Assembly (NCBI RefSeq): GCF_029255145.1
Contig: NZ_JAPUVQ010000117.1
Coordinates: forward strand, 1-64,000
DNA length: 64,000 bases
Direction of reading: 5' to 3'
Source: Accumulibacter sp003538495
GTDB lineage: Bacteria; Pseudomonadota; Gammaproteobacteria; Burkholderiales; Rhodocyclaceae
The notes below the pieces were generated by a model that ran no database searches, was not told the DNA's origin, and was given only the letters and a program-made list of their open reading frames with translations. Of this stretch, positions 25,627 through 33,065 are shown piece by piece (the stretch's first letter is position 1; each line of letters begins with the position of its first letter). The position numbers were made by a program, and so were the translations under genes.

Positions 25627-26860
25627 GCTGACGAAGACCTACATCGACAAGCTCACCGCGCCAGCCGACAAAGAGGCGTTCCACTGGGACACCGAGATCA
25701 AGGGCTTTGGTCTGCGCGTCACCCCTACCGGCAAGATCACCTACATCGTGCAGGGGCGCGTCAATGGCAGTTCGCCCCGCATCAGCATCGGCCCGCATGG
25801 GGTCTTCACTGTCGATCAAGCCCGTGATGTTGCCCGCGAGCATCTGCGCAGCATGCGCATGGGCATCGACCCGCGCGCCGTTGCCAAGAAGGAAGCCGCC
25901 CAGCGCGTCACCCTCCGCGACGTGGCCGACGGGTACAAGCGCGACCGACCGCTGAAGGACAGCAGCAAGGCCGAAATTGAGCGCCATGTGACCACAACCT
26001 TCGAGGCATGGTTGAAGAAGCCACTCAGGGACATCACGCGCGAGATGGTGACGAAGCGCTTCAACGAGATAAAGAATCACGGCTTGCGAGGTAACGGCCC
26101 AGCACCAGCGCAAGCGAATCAAGCCTTCGCTGTCCTCCGCGCCTTGTTCAATTACGCCATCCGCGAATACCGCGAGCCGGACGGTTCGCCCGTGATCCGA
26201 GATAACCCCGTCGATGTGCTCTACAAGAAGTGGGTGCCGCTCAAACCTCGCACCAGCCGCGTGCCGGATAACAAGGTTGGCGAGGTGTGGTCATTCCTGG
26301 TCGAAGCTCGGAAGAACGCATACAACCGCGATACGTGGGCAAGCATCGACGTAATCATGTTCATGATGCTCACCGGGTTGCGTATTGGCGAGGCATCCGC
26401 GCTCACGTGGGACAGGGTCAATCTTGAGGAGGAATGGTTTCACCTACCCGACCCCAAGAACAGCAATCCAGTCTGGATTCCTCTGTCGTCGCAAGCTCTC
26501 GAACTGCTGAAGACAAGGCCGCGCGTAAAGGGCAACCCGCATGTCTTCCCATCATGGGGCAAGTCCGGCCATATCAAAGATCCGCGCGACTTTTGGAAGA
26601 AGGTCAGCGAGATTGCAGGGGTGCATCTGTCGAATCACGCTATGCGACGCACCTTTACCCAGATCGGGACGGCGCAATGCGTCATCGAGAAGTTCCGAAT
26701 CGACTTGCTCACAAATCACAAGACCAAGGATGTGACCGTCAAGCACTACCTGGACACGCAGCGCCTGCAATGGCTCAAACCTGAAACGCAGCGCATATCC
26801 GACTGGATCGAGCAGCAGGCAGCGGCATTGAACAAGTGTTTAGAAGAATCAACGGTTTAA
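25619..26860 (+). CDS. int: Tyrosine-recombinase integrase
   Basis: 413 residues. The N-terminal DUF4102-like arm-binding domain begins MPKLTKTYIDKL and GFGLRVTPTGKITYI, followed by a core-binding domain. The catalytic domain shows TGLRIGE (Arg near 255), HAMRRTF (His near 340 with Arg three later), the NHK segment, and the nucleophile Tyr in VKHYLDT near 377. This is the P4-type integrase architecture common in tRNA-targeting islands. It lies 260 bp from the left core and points into the element. It is probably responsible for insertion in the anticodon-loop core and looks complete. Confidence 0.9.
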   Translation: MPKLTKTYIDKLTAPADKEAFHWDTEIKGFGLRVTPTGKITYIVQGRVNGSSPRISIGPHGVFTVDQARDVAREHLRSMRMGIDPRAVAKKEAAQRVTLRDVADGYKRDRPLKDSSKAEIERHVTTTFEAWLKKPLRDITREMVTKRFNEIKNHGLRGNGPAPAQANQAFAVLRALFNYAIREYREPDGSPVIRDNPVDVLYKKWVPLKPRTSRVPDNKVGEVWSFLVEARKNAYNRDTWASIDVIMFMMLTGLRIGEASALTWDRVNLEEEWFHLPDPKNSNPVWIPLSSQALELLKTRPRVKGNPHVFPSWGKSGHIKDPRDFWKKVSEIAGVHLSNHAMRRTFTQIGTAQCVIEKFRIDLLTNHKTKDVTVKHYLDTQRLQWLKPETQRISDWIEQQAAALNKCLEESTV

Positions 26861-26904
26861 TTTATCCAACATTGCCGCGTAAAGCCGTGTTAGGGTAACG
26901 CCAA

Positions 26905-27125
26905 CTAAGCCAGTCCCGTGCAATGCGGGGCTGGCAGTGTGCCGCACTGGGGCACGCCCGCGAGGCAAATTCCAGAGACGGAGCCGGTGAAGCAAGGGTG
27001 AAAGTCCCCCAGGACCCGGACACAGGCCAAACCCGTCAGGCCGAGTGACCATTCTGAAGAACCGACGGCAAGCATTCGCCTTGCTGACGCCCCTATTGCA
27101 TGCGCTGGCAAGGCAAGGTCCGAGG
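26905..27125 (+). ncRNA. Candidate structured RNA between integrase and AlpA-like gene
   Basis: Non-coding stretch with clear secondary-structure signals: hairpin GCCAGTCCCG/CGGGGCTGGC at 26909-26935 (one G-U type mismatch), GTGCCGCACTGGGGCAC just after, AGGGTGAAAGTCCC around 26995-27010 and GGCAAG/CTTGCC pairs. The arrangement after an integrase recalls phage-type antisense or riboregulator RNAs, but I cannot assign a known class. It may also be the 5' UTR of the AlpA-like gene. Confidence 0.35.
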
Positions 27126-27135
27126 ACTACTTGCC

Positions 27136-27381
27136 ATGACCACACTTTCCGCGCTCAGCCCCGATCTGCTGACGAACGAAGAAGCTGCCGCACTGCTCGG
27201 CATCAAACCCAACACCCTTGAAATCTGGCGCACGAAGGGCAAAGGCCCGGAGTTCGTGAAGCTCGGGCACAGCAAGTCCGCGCCCATCCGCTACCTGCGA
27301 GCCAAGATTTTCGAGTGGCTGGAGCGCCAATCCTTCAGCAGTACCAGCGCCTACGCGCCGAACGCCAAACAAGCTGTTTGA
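27136..27381 (+). CDS. AlpA/excisionase-like helix-turn-helix protein
   Basis: 81 residues. A MerR/AlpA-type winged helix-turn-helix is visible: LTNEEAAALLGIKPNTLEIW, then RTKGKGPEFVKLGHSKSAPI and RYLRAKIFEWL. Proteins of this type act as excisionase or as activator of integrase in integrative elements. ATG 27136 was chosen; the frame is open upstream to 27100 but that part lies in the structured region. It is followed by a hairpin terminator. Confidence 0.75.
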   Translation: MTTLSALSPDLLTNEEAAALLGIKPNTLEIWRTKGKGPEFVKLGHSKSAPIRYLRAKIFEWLERQSFSSTSAYAPNAKQAV

Positions 27382-27464
27382 CGTTCATGGCGACGCAAAC
27401 CCAATGCAGCCGCGCAACGTGCCCACCCCGCACCCTCGCTGGCAAGCACCTCGTAACTACATCA

Positions 27465-27496
27465 AGAAAAAAGCCCGCGGGTCAGGCGGGCTTTGA
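27465..27496. terminator. Bidirectional terminator hairpin
   Basis: AAAAAAGCCCGC-GGGTCAG-GCGGGCTTT spanning 27465-27493, a perfect 8-bp stem AAGCCCGC/GCGGGCTT flanked by an A-run on the left. It lies 80 bp after the AlpA-like gene and immediately ahead of the RepA-like gene's ribosome binding site. Confidence 0.65.
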
Positions 27497-27511
27497 AGAG
27501 GTACAACCGTG

Positions 27512-28957
27512 ATGGACAAACACACTGTAGGACAGCCGCCGCAGGCCATACAAGATGAAATGCCGCGACTGCAAACCGGCAACGAGGCAACGCTGCCACC
27601 GAGCCAAGGGGGTAGCACTGGCGGGGTGCCGATCGCGGCCCCAGCGCCCGCACAGCCGCCCGCATGGTTGCAGCAAGCCGCGGAGCGCAACCCACATCTC
27701 ACCCCCGAGGTGGCGCACGCTCAAGCAGAGGCCGAGCGTGTGAAGGGGCTGGCCGATTTCGCGCGCGAGTCGAACAAGGTCGAGGAAACGAAGCTCAAGC
27801 AAGAGGAGGTGAAGCTCAAGCGCGACATGCTCAAAAAGGGCTTGGGCATTGAAGACAGCGCGAGCGGTCCTCGCGCACTTGTCGGCCGCACGCTCGGCAC
27901 CGTGCAGATGCGTGCCATCGACTGGCTATGGACTGGATGGATTCCGAAGGGGTACGTCACGCTTCTTGCAGGCGAGACCGGCGCGGGGAAATCGACGGTG
28001 CTGGCGGACGTTACCGCGAGGGTCACCACAGGGGCGCCGTGGCCGGGCGAGTATGAACCGCGCCAGCCGGGCCGCGTCCTATGGCTCGGCAGCGAAGACA
28101 GCATCGAGGAAATGACTGCGCCGCGTCTGGTGGCGTGCGGCGGCAACCTAAATCACGTCATCGAGATTCAAGGCGTGACGCAGCAAGGGAAGCGCAACAC
28201 CTTCTCGATGCAAGATGACCTTGGCGAGATTAGGCGCTGGCTGGCAGCCGCGAGGGATGAAGGGTTTCCATTCGCCATGCTCGTCATTGACCCCGTGACG
28301 AGCTACCTACCCGGGCAGAAGTTGCGCAAGGTTGATCTGAACGACGCGGGGCAACTCCGCACCGTCCTTGAGCCGTGGCTGGTGCTCGCGCAGGAGCACA
28401 ACATCGCAATCGTCTGCGTGACGCACTTCGCCAAGGACACAACGCGCTCAATGCTGCATCGGGTTCTAGGGTCTGCTGCCTTTGCCCAGACGTGCCGGAG
28501 CTTGATCGCAATCATTAGCCGCGACGATGATGGCCCCCACGCCAAGGCAATGGTGCAGGTCAAAGTCAATCTGCCAGAGCATCCCGGCGGCGCGTGGAAG
28601 TTCAGCACGGTGAAAGTCGATATTGCGACTGACCCACGCAACGGCAAGACCATCAGCGCAACCCGCCCGAACTGGGAAGAGCTGGACGGCGCGCTGACTC
28701 CGCAGAGCATGGTGGGCAATGCGCGTGGCCCCGTCAGCAAGTACGAGGCGGCTTTTGGCATGTGGCTGAAGGCGCATTTTTTGACCACGCCTGCAACGCC
28801 GTGGCAGCCGATCAGCCAAGTGAAGCAAGCAGCGGCGTCCGCAAATGTCGTCTCTGAACGCTGGTGGAACGAACACAGCGGCAGCTACATGGACAAGCAG
28901 AACATCGGAGGGATTTGGTACTGCCGCCCGAAGAATCTGTATGCAGAAACTACGTAA
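27512..28957 (+). CDS. RepA-like hexameric AAA/RecA-type ATPase (replication helicase)
   Basis: 481 residues. After a Pro/Ala/Gln-rich N-terminus and a charged helix (residues 60-110) comes a RecA-fold ATPase: Walker A AGETGAGKST (about 153-162), VLWLGSEDSIEE and Walker B FAMLVIDPVTSY, then VCVTHFAKDTTRS, the pattern of the RSF1010 RepA/KaiC-like plasmid helicase family. The C-terminal region shares the winged-helix-like segment of such proteins. ATG 27512 follows GAAGAGGT. It probably supports replication or copy control of the excised element. No primase or iteron set was recognised next to it. Confidence 0.8.
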   Translation: MDKHTVGQPPQAIQDEMPRLQTGNEATLPPSQGGSTGGVPIAAPAPAQPPAWLQQAAERNPHLTPEVAHAQAEAERVKGLADFARESNKVEETKLKQEEVKLKRDMLKKGLGIEDSASGPRALVGRTLGTVQMRAIDWLWTGWIPKGYVTLLAGETGAGKSTVLADVTARVTTGAPWPGEYEPRQPGRVLWLGSEDSIEEMTAPRLVACGGNLNHVIEIQGVTQQGKRNTFSMQDDLGEIRRWLAAARDEGFPFAMLVIDPVTSYLPGQKLRKVDLNDAGQLRTVLEPWLVLAQEHNIAIVCVTHFAKDTTRSMLHRVLGSAAFAQTCRSLIAIISRDDDGPHAKAMVQVKVNLPEHPGGAWKFSTVKVDIATDPRNGKTISATRPNWEELDGALTPQSMVGNARGPVSKYEAAFGMWLKAHFLTTPATPWQPISQVKQAAASANVVSERWWNEHSGSYMDKQNIGGIWYCRPKNLYAETT

Positions 28958-28984
28958 TGTGGGGAATGTCCGTAGTGTGGGGCC

Positions 28985-29036
28985 AAGGTGGGGAATGTGG
29001 GCACAGGTGCCCCACCGACCACCATGGCCCCACCTT
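28985..29036. terminator. Inverted repeat in the convergent gap, possible terminator
   Basis: AAGGTGGGG (28985-28993) and CCCCACCTT (29028-29036), with an internal GGGCAC-AG-GTGCCC hairpin at 28999-29012, between the convergent RepA-like gene and the 29048 gene. The neighbouring GTGGGGAATGT motif occurs twice (near 28957 and 28989). Confidence 0.4.
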
Positions 29037-29047
29037 ACGGGGTTTCC

Positions 29048-29485
29048 TTACGCATGCGCGGGCGCGTTGTCGGCGGTCTGCCTGCTGACCCCGTTGAACT
29101 TGCGCCAGGCGTAGAACTCGCAGGCCACGTTGTTCTCGTTCCAGCCGTGGTCAGTGGCGGCAGCCTTCGCGTCCTTGATCGTGGCCGTGGGGTGCGCGTC
29201 CAGCCATGCCCAGACAGCAGCGCATAGACCGCCTTCCTTCGGTCGCTTCACACCGTTCTGCTCGACGCGCTCGACCTTGGGCGCAGCTTCCTTCTTCGGC
29301 TTGCCTGTGGGGACCACGGGCGCAGCCTCGGCGGCAGCGAGTGCCGGTGCCTCCATCGCCTTCCAGCCAAAGCGCACGCCCTCCGCAGACTTATGCACGG
29401 TGATTTCCACCAGTTCGGCGGGCACCCCTGCGGCAACACCAGCGCGGCGGGCGTTGTTCCGGTTCGTGTAGGTCTTGGCTTCCAT
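29048..29485 (-). CDS. Hypothetical protein of the mobile element
   Basis: 145 residues. It begins MEAKTYTNRNNARRAGVAAG, passes through a Lys/Pro/Ala-rich linker and ends in a compact C-terminal domain (GGLCAAVWAWLDAHPTATIK, NVACEFYAWRKFNG) resembling small DNA-binding or DUF3489-like phage proteins. AGGAG precedes ATG 29485. It is transcribed opposite to the RepA-like gene and to the following cluster, so it is placed like a regulator. The function is not known. Confidence 0.6.
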   Translation of the reverse strand: MEAKTYTNRNNARRAGVAAGVPAELVEITVHKSAEGVRFGWKAMEAPALAAAEAAPVVPTGKPKKEAAPKVERVEQNGVKRPKEGGLCAAVWAWLDAHPTATIKDAKAAATDHGWNENNVACEFYAWRKFNGVSRQTADNAPAHA

Positions 29486-29489
29486 CGTC

Positions 29490-29735
29490 GTTGCTCCTGT
29501 GCGGGTTGTAGATGGGGCAACGCTAAGACGCATCTCCGAGACTCGGCAACGACTTTTTGGATGCACCCGACAGCGCCTGTGATGCCGAACGAATAACGCC
29601 CAATTACTTGTTCCCTATTTGCTCTTGAACTGTAGAGCATTGTTTTAAATAAATATTCCTTGCGGACCTCTCGGAGAATTTCCCAGCATGTAAGCAATGC
29701 GTACCAGTTACGCGCCTTTTATCAAGGAGTTTGCA
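29490..29735. promoter_or_regulatory. AT-rich divergent control region
   Basis: About 250 bp between the divergent genes at 29485 and 29737. The part 29580-29670 is strikingly AT-rich for this window, including GTTTTAAATAAATATTCC, which could supply a promoter or an unwinding element. No iterons were identified. Confidence 0.4.
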
Positions 29736-29736
29736 C

Positions 29737-30453
29737 ATGCCTACCGAAATTGATGCCCGTATCACGCCCACGCTGCACCCCGACAATGTCGCAAGCATCG
29801 AAGGCTTTGACGATCAGACCGCGCCGTATCTCGCGCCGACCATTACCGCCTTCAGCACCGCCTATGAAGGCATTCGTGCTGTTCATGAAGCGCGGGAGAA
29901 AGCCAAAACCAATCCGACTTGGAATGAGGCGCATCAGATCATTCACACGGACGACTTCGCGCAAAAGCACCTCGCTCGCATCACCAAGAGTTTCGACGTA
30001 ACCCGCTCGAACTTGGAGAAGGGCATTGCGATGCTGGAGCAGCAGCTTGCCACCCCCATTGAATCCAAGGCAGCGCAAAGCATCAGCGCCGAGATTCGCG
30101 CCTACGCCAAGAACCTGCCTAGCGAGAAGCGGCACGCCTTTATCCAGCAGGCCATTGATGAGGGTGACCACATTTCGGTCGCGGCACTGCTGGGCGCACC
30201 CGCCTACCTGTCCGGCCTCGATGCGAACTTCCAACAGACCTACACCCGCTTCTGGAACGAGCGCAGCGCGCCCGAGGTTGCCCAGCGCCTCAAGGCAATG
30301 AAGGGTGCCAAGCAGATGATCGAAGAACGCGCGGGATTGGTGTTCAAGGAGCTTGAGAAGGCTGTTGGCGCGCCCCCGCACAAGGCCGCTGCACTTCGCA
30401 AAGCCAAGACGGAAGCGGAGCAAGCCTTCGTCCTCAAGGACATTGGCCAGTGA
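29737..30453 (+). CDS. Hypothetical coiled-coil protein of the mobile element
   Basis: 238 residues, no membrane segment, charge-rich and helical, with a probable coiled coil across residues about 80-110 (VTRSNLEKGIAMLEQQL) and a Lys/Ala-rich C-terminus. AAGGAG at 29723-29728 supports ATG 29737. It heads the cluster of small proteins. Phage scaffold-type or structural-accessory roles are possible, but I do not recognise a family. Confidence 0.6.
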   Translation: MPTEIDARITPTLHPDNVASIEGFDDQTAPYLAPTITAFSTAYEGIRAVHEAREKAKTNPTWNEAHQIIHTDDFAQKHLARITKSFDVTRSNLEKGIAMLEQQLATPIESKAAQSISAEIRAYAKNLPSEKRHAFIQQAIDEGDHISVAALLGAPAYLSGLDANFQQTYTRFWNERSAPEVAQRLKAMKGAKQMIEERAGLVFKELEKAVGAPPHKAAALRKAKTEAEQAFVLKDIGQ

Positions 30454-30497
30454 CCCTTGCTGATTCTCTGCAAACAACAAAGTCTGAGGAAAGAGCA

Positions 30498-30974
30498 ATG
30501 GAGAACGCTGAACCGGATTGGCTGACGGCGCACCGTGAGAAACACCCGGAGGACTTTGAGCCTCGCTCGTCACGCCGTGGCGGGTTCAGGCCGGGGGTGA
30601 GCGGCAACCCGGCTGGCCGTCCCAAAGGCAGCAAGAACCGGAAGACGTTGCTTGCCGAGGAACTGCAAAAGGATGGTTCCGAACTGGCGCGCGTCATCAA
30701 GGAGGCAGCGCTTGCAGGCGACACCAGCGCCATGAACCTGTGGGCGCAACGACTTGAGCCGCCTCTGCGTGCGCGTGCTGCTGCTGTGGAGTTTGAGCTT
30801 GACCCTGACAAGCCACTGCACGAGCAGGCCAATCAGGTACTCGTCGCGGTATCCGAGGGGCGCGTCGATCCTGAAACCGGGCGGATGCTGATCGACTGTA
30901 TCCAGTCGGTTGCGGGCATCCGCGCCGTTGATGAATTGGAAGCGCGCTTGCAAGCGCTGGAGGAAAAGCAATGA
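30498..30974 (+). CDS. DUF5681 domain protein
   Basis: 158 residues with the diagnostic motif FRPGVSGNPAGRPKGSKNRK at about 32-51, which defines DUF5681. This small DNA-packaging-neighbourhood domain is commonly found just upstream of phage terminase genes. The rest is helical, ending ELEARLQALEEKQ. ATG 30498 is supported by GGAAAGAG. No terminase large subunit follows here; instead small genes follow with overlapping codons. Confidence 0.75.
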   Translation: MENAEPDWLTAHREKHPEDFEPRSSRRGGFRPGVSGNPAGRPKGSKNRKTLLAEELQKDGSELARVIKEAALAGDTSAMNLWAQRLEPPLRARAAAVEFELDPDKPLHEQANQVLVAVSEGRVDPETGRMLIDCIQSVAGIRAVDELEARLQALEEKQ

Positions 30975-31171
30975 CCTACAACTTCACGCCGGGAGGCTGG
31001 CTGCAACCGAAGCCCGCGCCCCTGATCGACACGCCGCAGGGGCAAGCCGATCTCAAGCTGATTGTCGATACCTGCTATGCCGCCATCCTGAACTGCGACG
31101 ACCCTGCCGTGCGCTGGCAAGCCGCGCGCCTGTTGCAGAACCTCGGCCCGATGAAAGGAACGCTGCAATGA
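30971..31171 (+). CDS. Hypothetical protein, 66 residues
   Basis: MTYNFTPGGWLQPKPAPLID then a helical AVRWQAARLLQNLGPMKG. Its start overlaps the DUF5681 stop by four bases (ATGA), and its own stop overlaps the next start. The frame and coupling support a real gene. No family recognised. Confidence 0.6.
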   Translation: MTYNFTPGGWLQPKPAPLIDTPQGQADLKLIVDTCYAAILNCDDPAVRWQAARLLQNLGPMKGTLQ

Positions 31172-31350
31172 AGAACCTGCACACCGACCCGCGCGAGAAC
31201 GCGCCCGTCAAGCACACGGTAACGCCCGACGACCTGCAACAGATGCAGCAGCGCCGAATCGAGGCGCACGCGGCCCGCGAGACCAGTGATGCGCTGAACC
31301 TGCTCCGCGCGGTCAAGCTGGGCGAGGCGCTGCGCGAGTTGCGGGAGTAA
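31168..31350 (+). CDS. Hypothetical protein, 60 residues
   Basis: Starts MKNLHTDPRENAPVKHTVTP and continues with a charged helix. ATG 31168 overlaps the TGA of the previous gene. It belongs to the coupled small-gene string. No family recognised. Confidence 0.55.
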   Translation: MKNLHTDPRENAPVKHTVTPDDLQQMQQRRIEAHAARETSDALNLLRAVKLGEALRELRE

Positions 31351-31354
31351 CCAC

Positions 31355-31582
31355 ATGAGCATCAGCAGCGCCAAGGGCATGCTCGCCCGCCTCAAGCACT
31401 TGGAGCGCTCGCGGGGTGCGACCGACGAGATGCGGGGCTGGGTCAGTGACATGCTCGGCGCTGCCATTGCTGACGGTCGCATGTGCCCGGTCGATGGCCC
31501 TGTGGTGCGGCATTGCGTGTTGAACTGGATCGACGACGGCACCGCACGCGCCGGGACTGCTGGCTGGGGCTTGCTGCGATGA
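31355..31582 (+). CDS. Hypothetical protein, 75 residues
   Basis: MSISSAKGMLARLKHLERSR, then a compact helical domain ending in VVRHCVLNWIDDGTARAG. It begins four bases after the preceding stop and its TGA overlaps the next ATG. The family is not recognised. Confidence 0.55.
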   Translation: MSISSAKGMLARLKHLERSRGATDEMRGWVSDMLGAAIADGRMCPVDGPVVRHCVLNWIDDGTARAGTAGWGLLR

Positions 31583-31821
31583 AGCCGAATTTCCAAGGCT
31601 TCGTAGAGCCTCGCATGTGGCCGCAGGACGATGGAATGCGGCGCGAACCCGTGCTTGATGCTGACCACAAGCCGCCGCGCGTGGTGCGCTATGTCGGTTG
31701 GCGGAAGTGCATGCGCTGTGGTCAGCTCTTTTGGTCGGAGGACGTGCAACGCTTGCGCCTATGCACCCCGCAACCAAACAGGCAAGGATGCAGGAGCAGG
31801 CAAGACGACGACGGCATCTGA
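31579..31821 (+). CDS. Small protein with zinc-ribbon-like CxxC pair
   Basis: 80 residues. RKCMRCGQLFWSEDVQRLRL with a following CTP resembles a small zinc-knuckle (Cys pairs about 13 residues apart). The start overlaps the previous stop by four bases. It could be a phage-type regulatory protein (Ogr/Com-like size), but that is only a guess. Confidence 0.55.
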   Translation: MKPNFQGFVEPRMWPQDDGMRREPVLDADHKPPRVVRYVGWRKCMRCGQLFWSEDVQRLRLCTPQPNRQGCRSRQDDDGI

Positions 31822-32018
31822 AAAACCCTGCACCGCCCTTATCGTCGTCAGCGGTGCAGTGGCGCGCAGTCCCGGAGAAGCTGCGCCGTCCCATCGAAAA
31901 CCGTTGGACGTTAATCAAACGGACTCAGTCAGGAACGGGGCCACTCCTACCCGTGCGACCTGGCCTTCAACGGGTGCCGCTGGCAGCCGTTGTCGTTTGT
32001 GCGGCTGCGCGAGCGTAG
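31761..32018 (+). CDS. Possible small basic protein
   Basis: Frame beginning MHPATKQARMQEQARRRRHL, Arg/Lys-rich at the start and overlapping the end of the zinc-ribbon gene in another frame. Composition past residue 50 is unremarkable. Real or shadow cannot be decided. Confidence 0.25.
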   Translation: MHPATKQARMQEQARRRRHLKNPAPPLSSSAVQWRAVPEKLRRPIENRWTLIKRTQSGTGPLLPVRPGLQRVPLAAVVVCAAARA

Positions 32019-32145
32019 CGGGCGACTGGGGCGACGATCACCACACTGCCGCCGCTAGGGTACTGGCGAGCGCAACGCGCGGCCTGTAGCGGCGCGCTTG
32101 CCTGCGGACAGGGAACGGGTAACACAGAGTTATTCGGGTTTGCCC

Positions 32146-32174
32146 GCTAACCGATTGCTGCCCTTGCGGTTAGC
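32146..32174. terminator. Inverted repeat between small-gene cluster and R-M genes
   Basis: GCTAACCG (32146-32153) and CGGTTAGC (32167-32174), a perfect 8-bp stem with a 13-bp loop. It lies in the convergent gap between the small-gene cluster and the restriction gene. A T-rich tail is lacking. Confidence 0.35.
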
Positions 32175-32213
32175 TCGGCTCCCGGCGCTGCGAATAAGCC
32201 CAGCGTAAAAGGA

Positions 32214-33065
32214 TCACACGGGACGGAACAACGTAGCGGGCGAAATCTTAGCCTGTAGCGTGGCGATGATCTGCTCTAGCTCGATACGCGCCTCAGCTTG
32301 CAGGCCAAGGCACGTTGCAATCCCGTCAGCATCGGTACTTAGCCGAGAGGCCATCGACAACCGGAAATTTCCGTCATCGGCACGCGCCATCCGGTAGGAG
32401 TGTAGGTGCATCGAGTCACCGACTGCCGCTGGATTCTTCATGTGGTCAAACTTGAATTCCTTGGTCATGTAGGCCAGGAACTTGTCTTGCACCACGAGAA
32501 CGAGCTTCCGATTGACATGCTCGAACGTCTGCACCTTGTGATGCATCTGGACGAGGATCGTCTTCGCGGTCATCTTCCAGTTCATACCAAAGGACTTGTC
32601 GGACTCTTCGCCGTTGTCTCCGCGCGCGACTCCTAGCTCTTTGAGCAGGCGCTGCCGCTCAGGCCATACGGTGCCCGTCGTATCGAGCGTTTGCAGTTCG
32701 ATACCCACAAAGTCCCGAACCTTGCCTTCCTTCGCCGACACAAGAACATAGTCGATGCTTCCACCGGGCACGGTGACCTCGGACACTAGATGCAGCTCGT
32801 TCCCCGGTTCGTGGCTGGTCAGCAGATGCAAACAGTCGGTGAAGATCTGCCCGCGCTGGATAAGGCGCGTGGGGCAAATGATGATCGGCTCCGGCTCGCG
32901 CCCATAGAGAACGGTACAGGAGCCAATCGAAATCTCGGGGTTAGACTTCCGAACCTTGTAGCAGCGCTTGCCCAGAAACGGGCACTGCTGATCCGCGATT
33001 TCATTCTGCCAGTCAATACCCGGCGCGTCGGCGGCTTTGCCGAACAGTTCGACAACTTTGCTCAT
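32214..33065 (-). CDS. NotI-family type II restriction endonuclease
   Basis: 283 residues. The N-terminal part has the NotI signature QQCPFLGKRCYKVR with four cysteines near 28, 35, 50 and 64, matching the Fe-Cys4 site of the NotI fold. A PD-(D/E)XK-type catalytic region is suggested by IDYVLVSAKEG and FVGIELQTLDTTG. It would cut a long GC-rich site (NotI: GCGGCCGC), although specificity cannot be read directly. ATG 33065 overlaps the methyltransferase stop by four bases, so the two genes are translationally coupled with the methylase first. It is a cargo defence gene of the tRNA element. Confidence 0.8.
   Translation of the reverse strand: MSKVVELFGKAADAPGIDWQNEIADQQCPFLGKRCYKVRKSNPEISIGSCTVLYGREPEPIIICPTRLIQRGQIFTDCLHLLTSHEPGNELHLVSEVTVPGGSIDYVLVSAKEGKVRDFVGIELQTLDTTGTVWPERQRLLKELGVARGDNGEESDKSFGMNWKMTAKTILVQMHHKVQTFEHVNRKLVLVVQDKFLAYMTKEFKFDHMKNPAAVGDSMHLHSYRMARADDGNFRLSMASRLSTDADGIATCLGLQAEARIELEQIIATLQAKISPATLFRPV

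Noticed and set aside
26905..27125. FMN or cobalamin riboswitch
   Set aside because: AGGGTGAAAGTCCC only superficially resembles those motifs; the remaining conserved boxes are missing and the downstream gene is an AlpA-like protein.
28950..29000. Iterons of a replication origin (GTGGGGAATGT twice)
   Set aside because: Only two copies, next to a terminator-like inverted repeat; not enough to call an origin.
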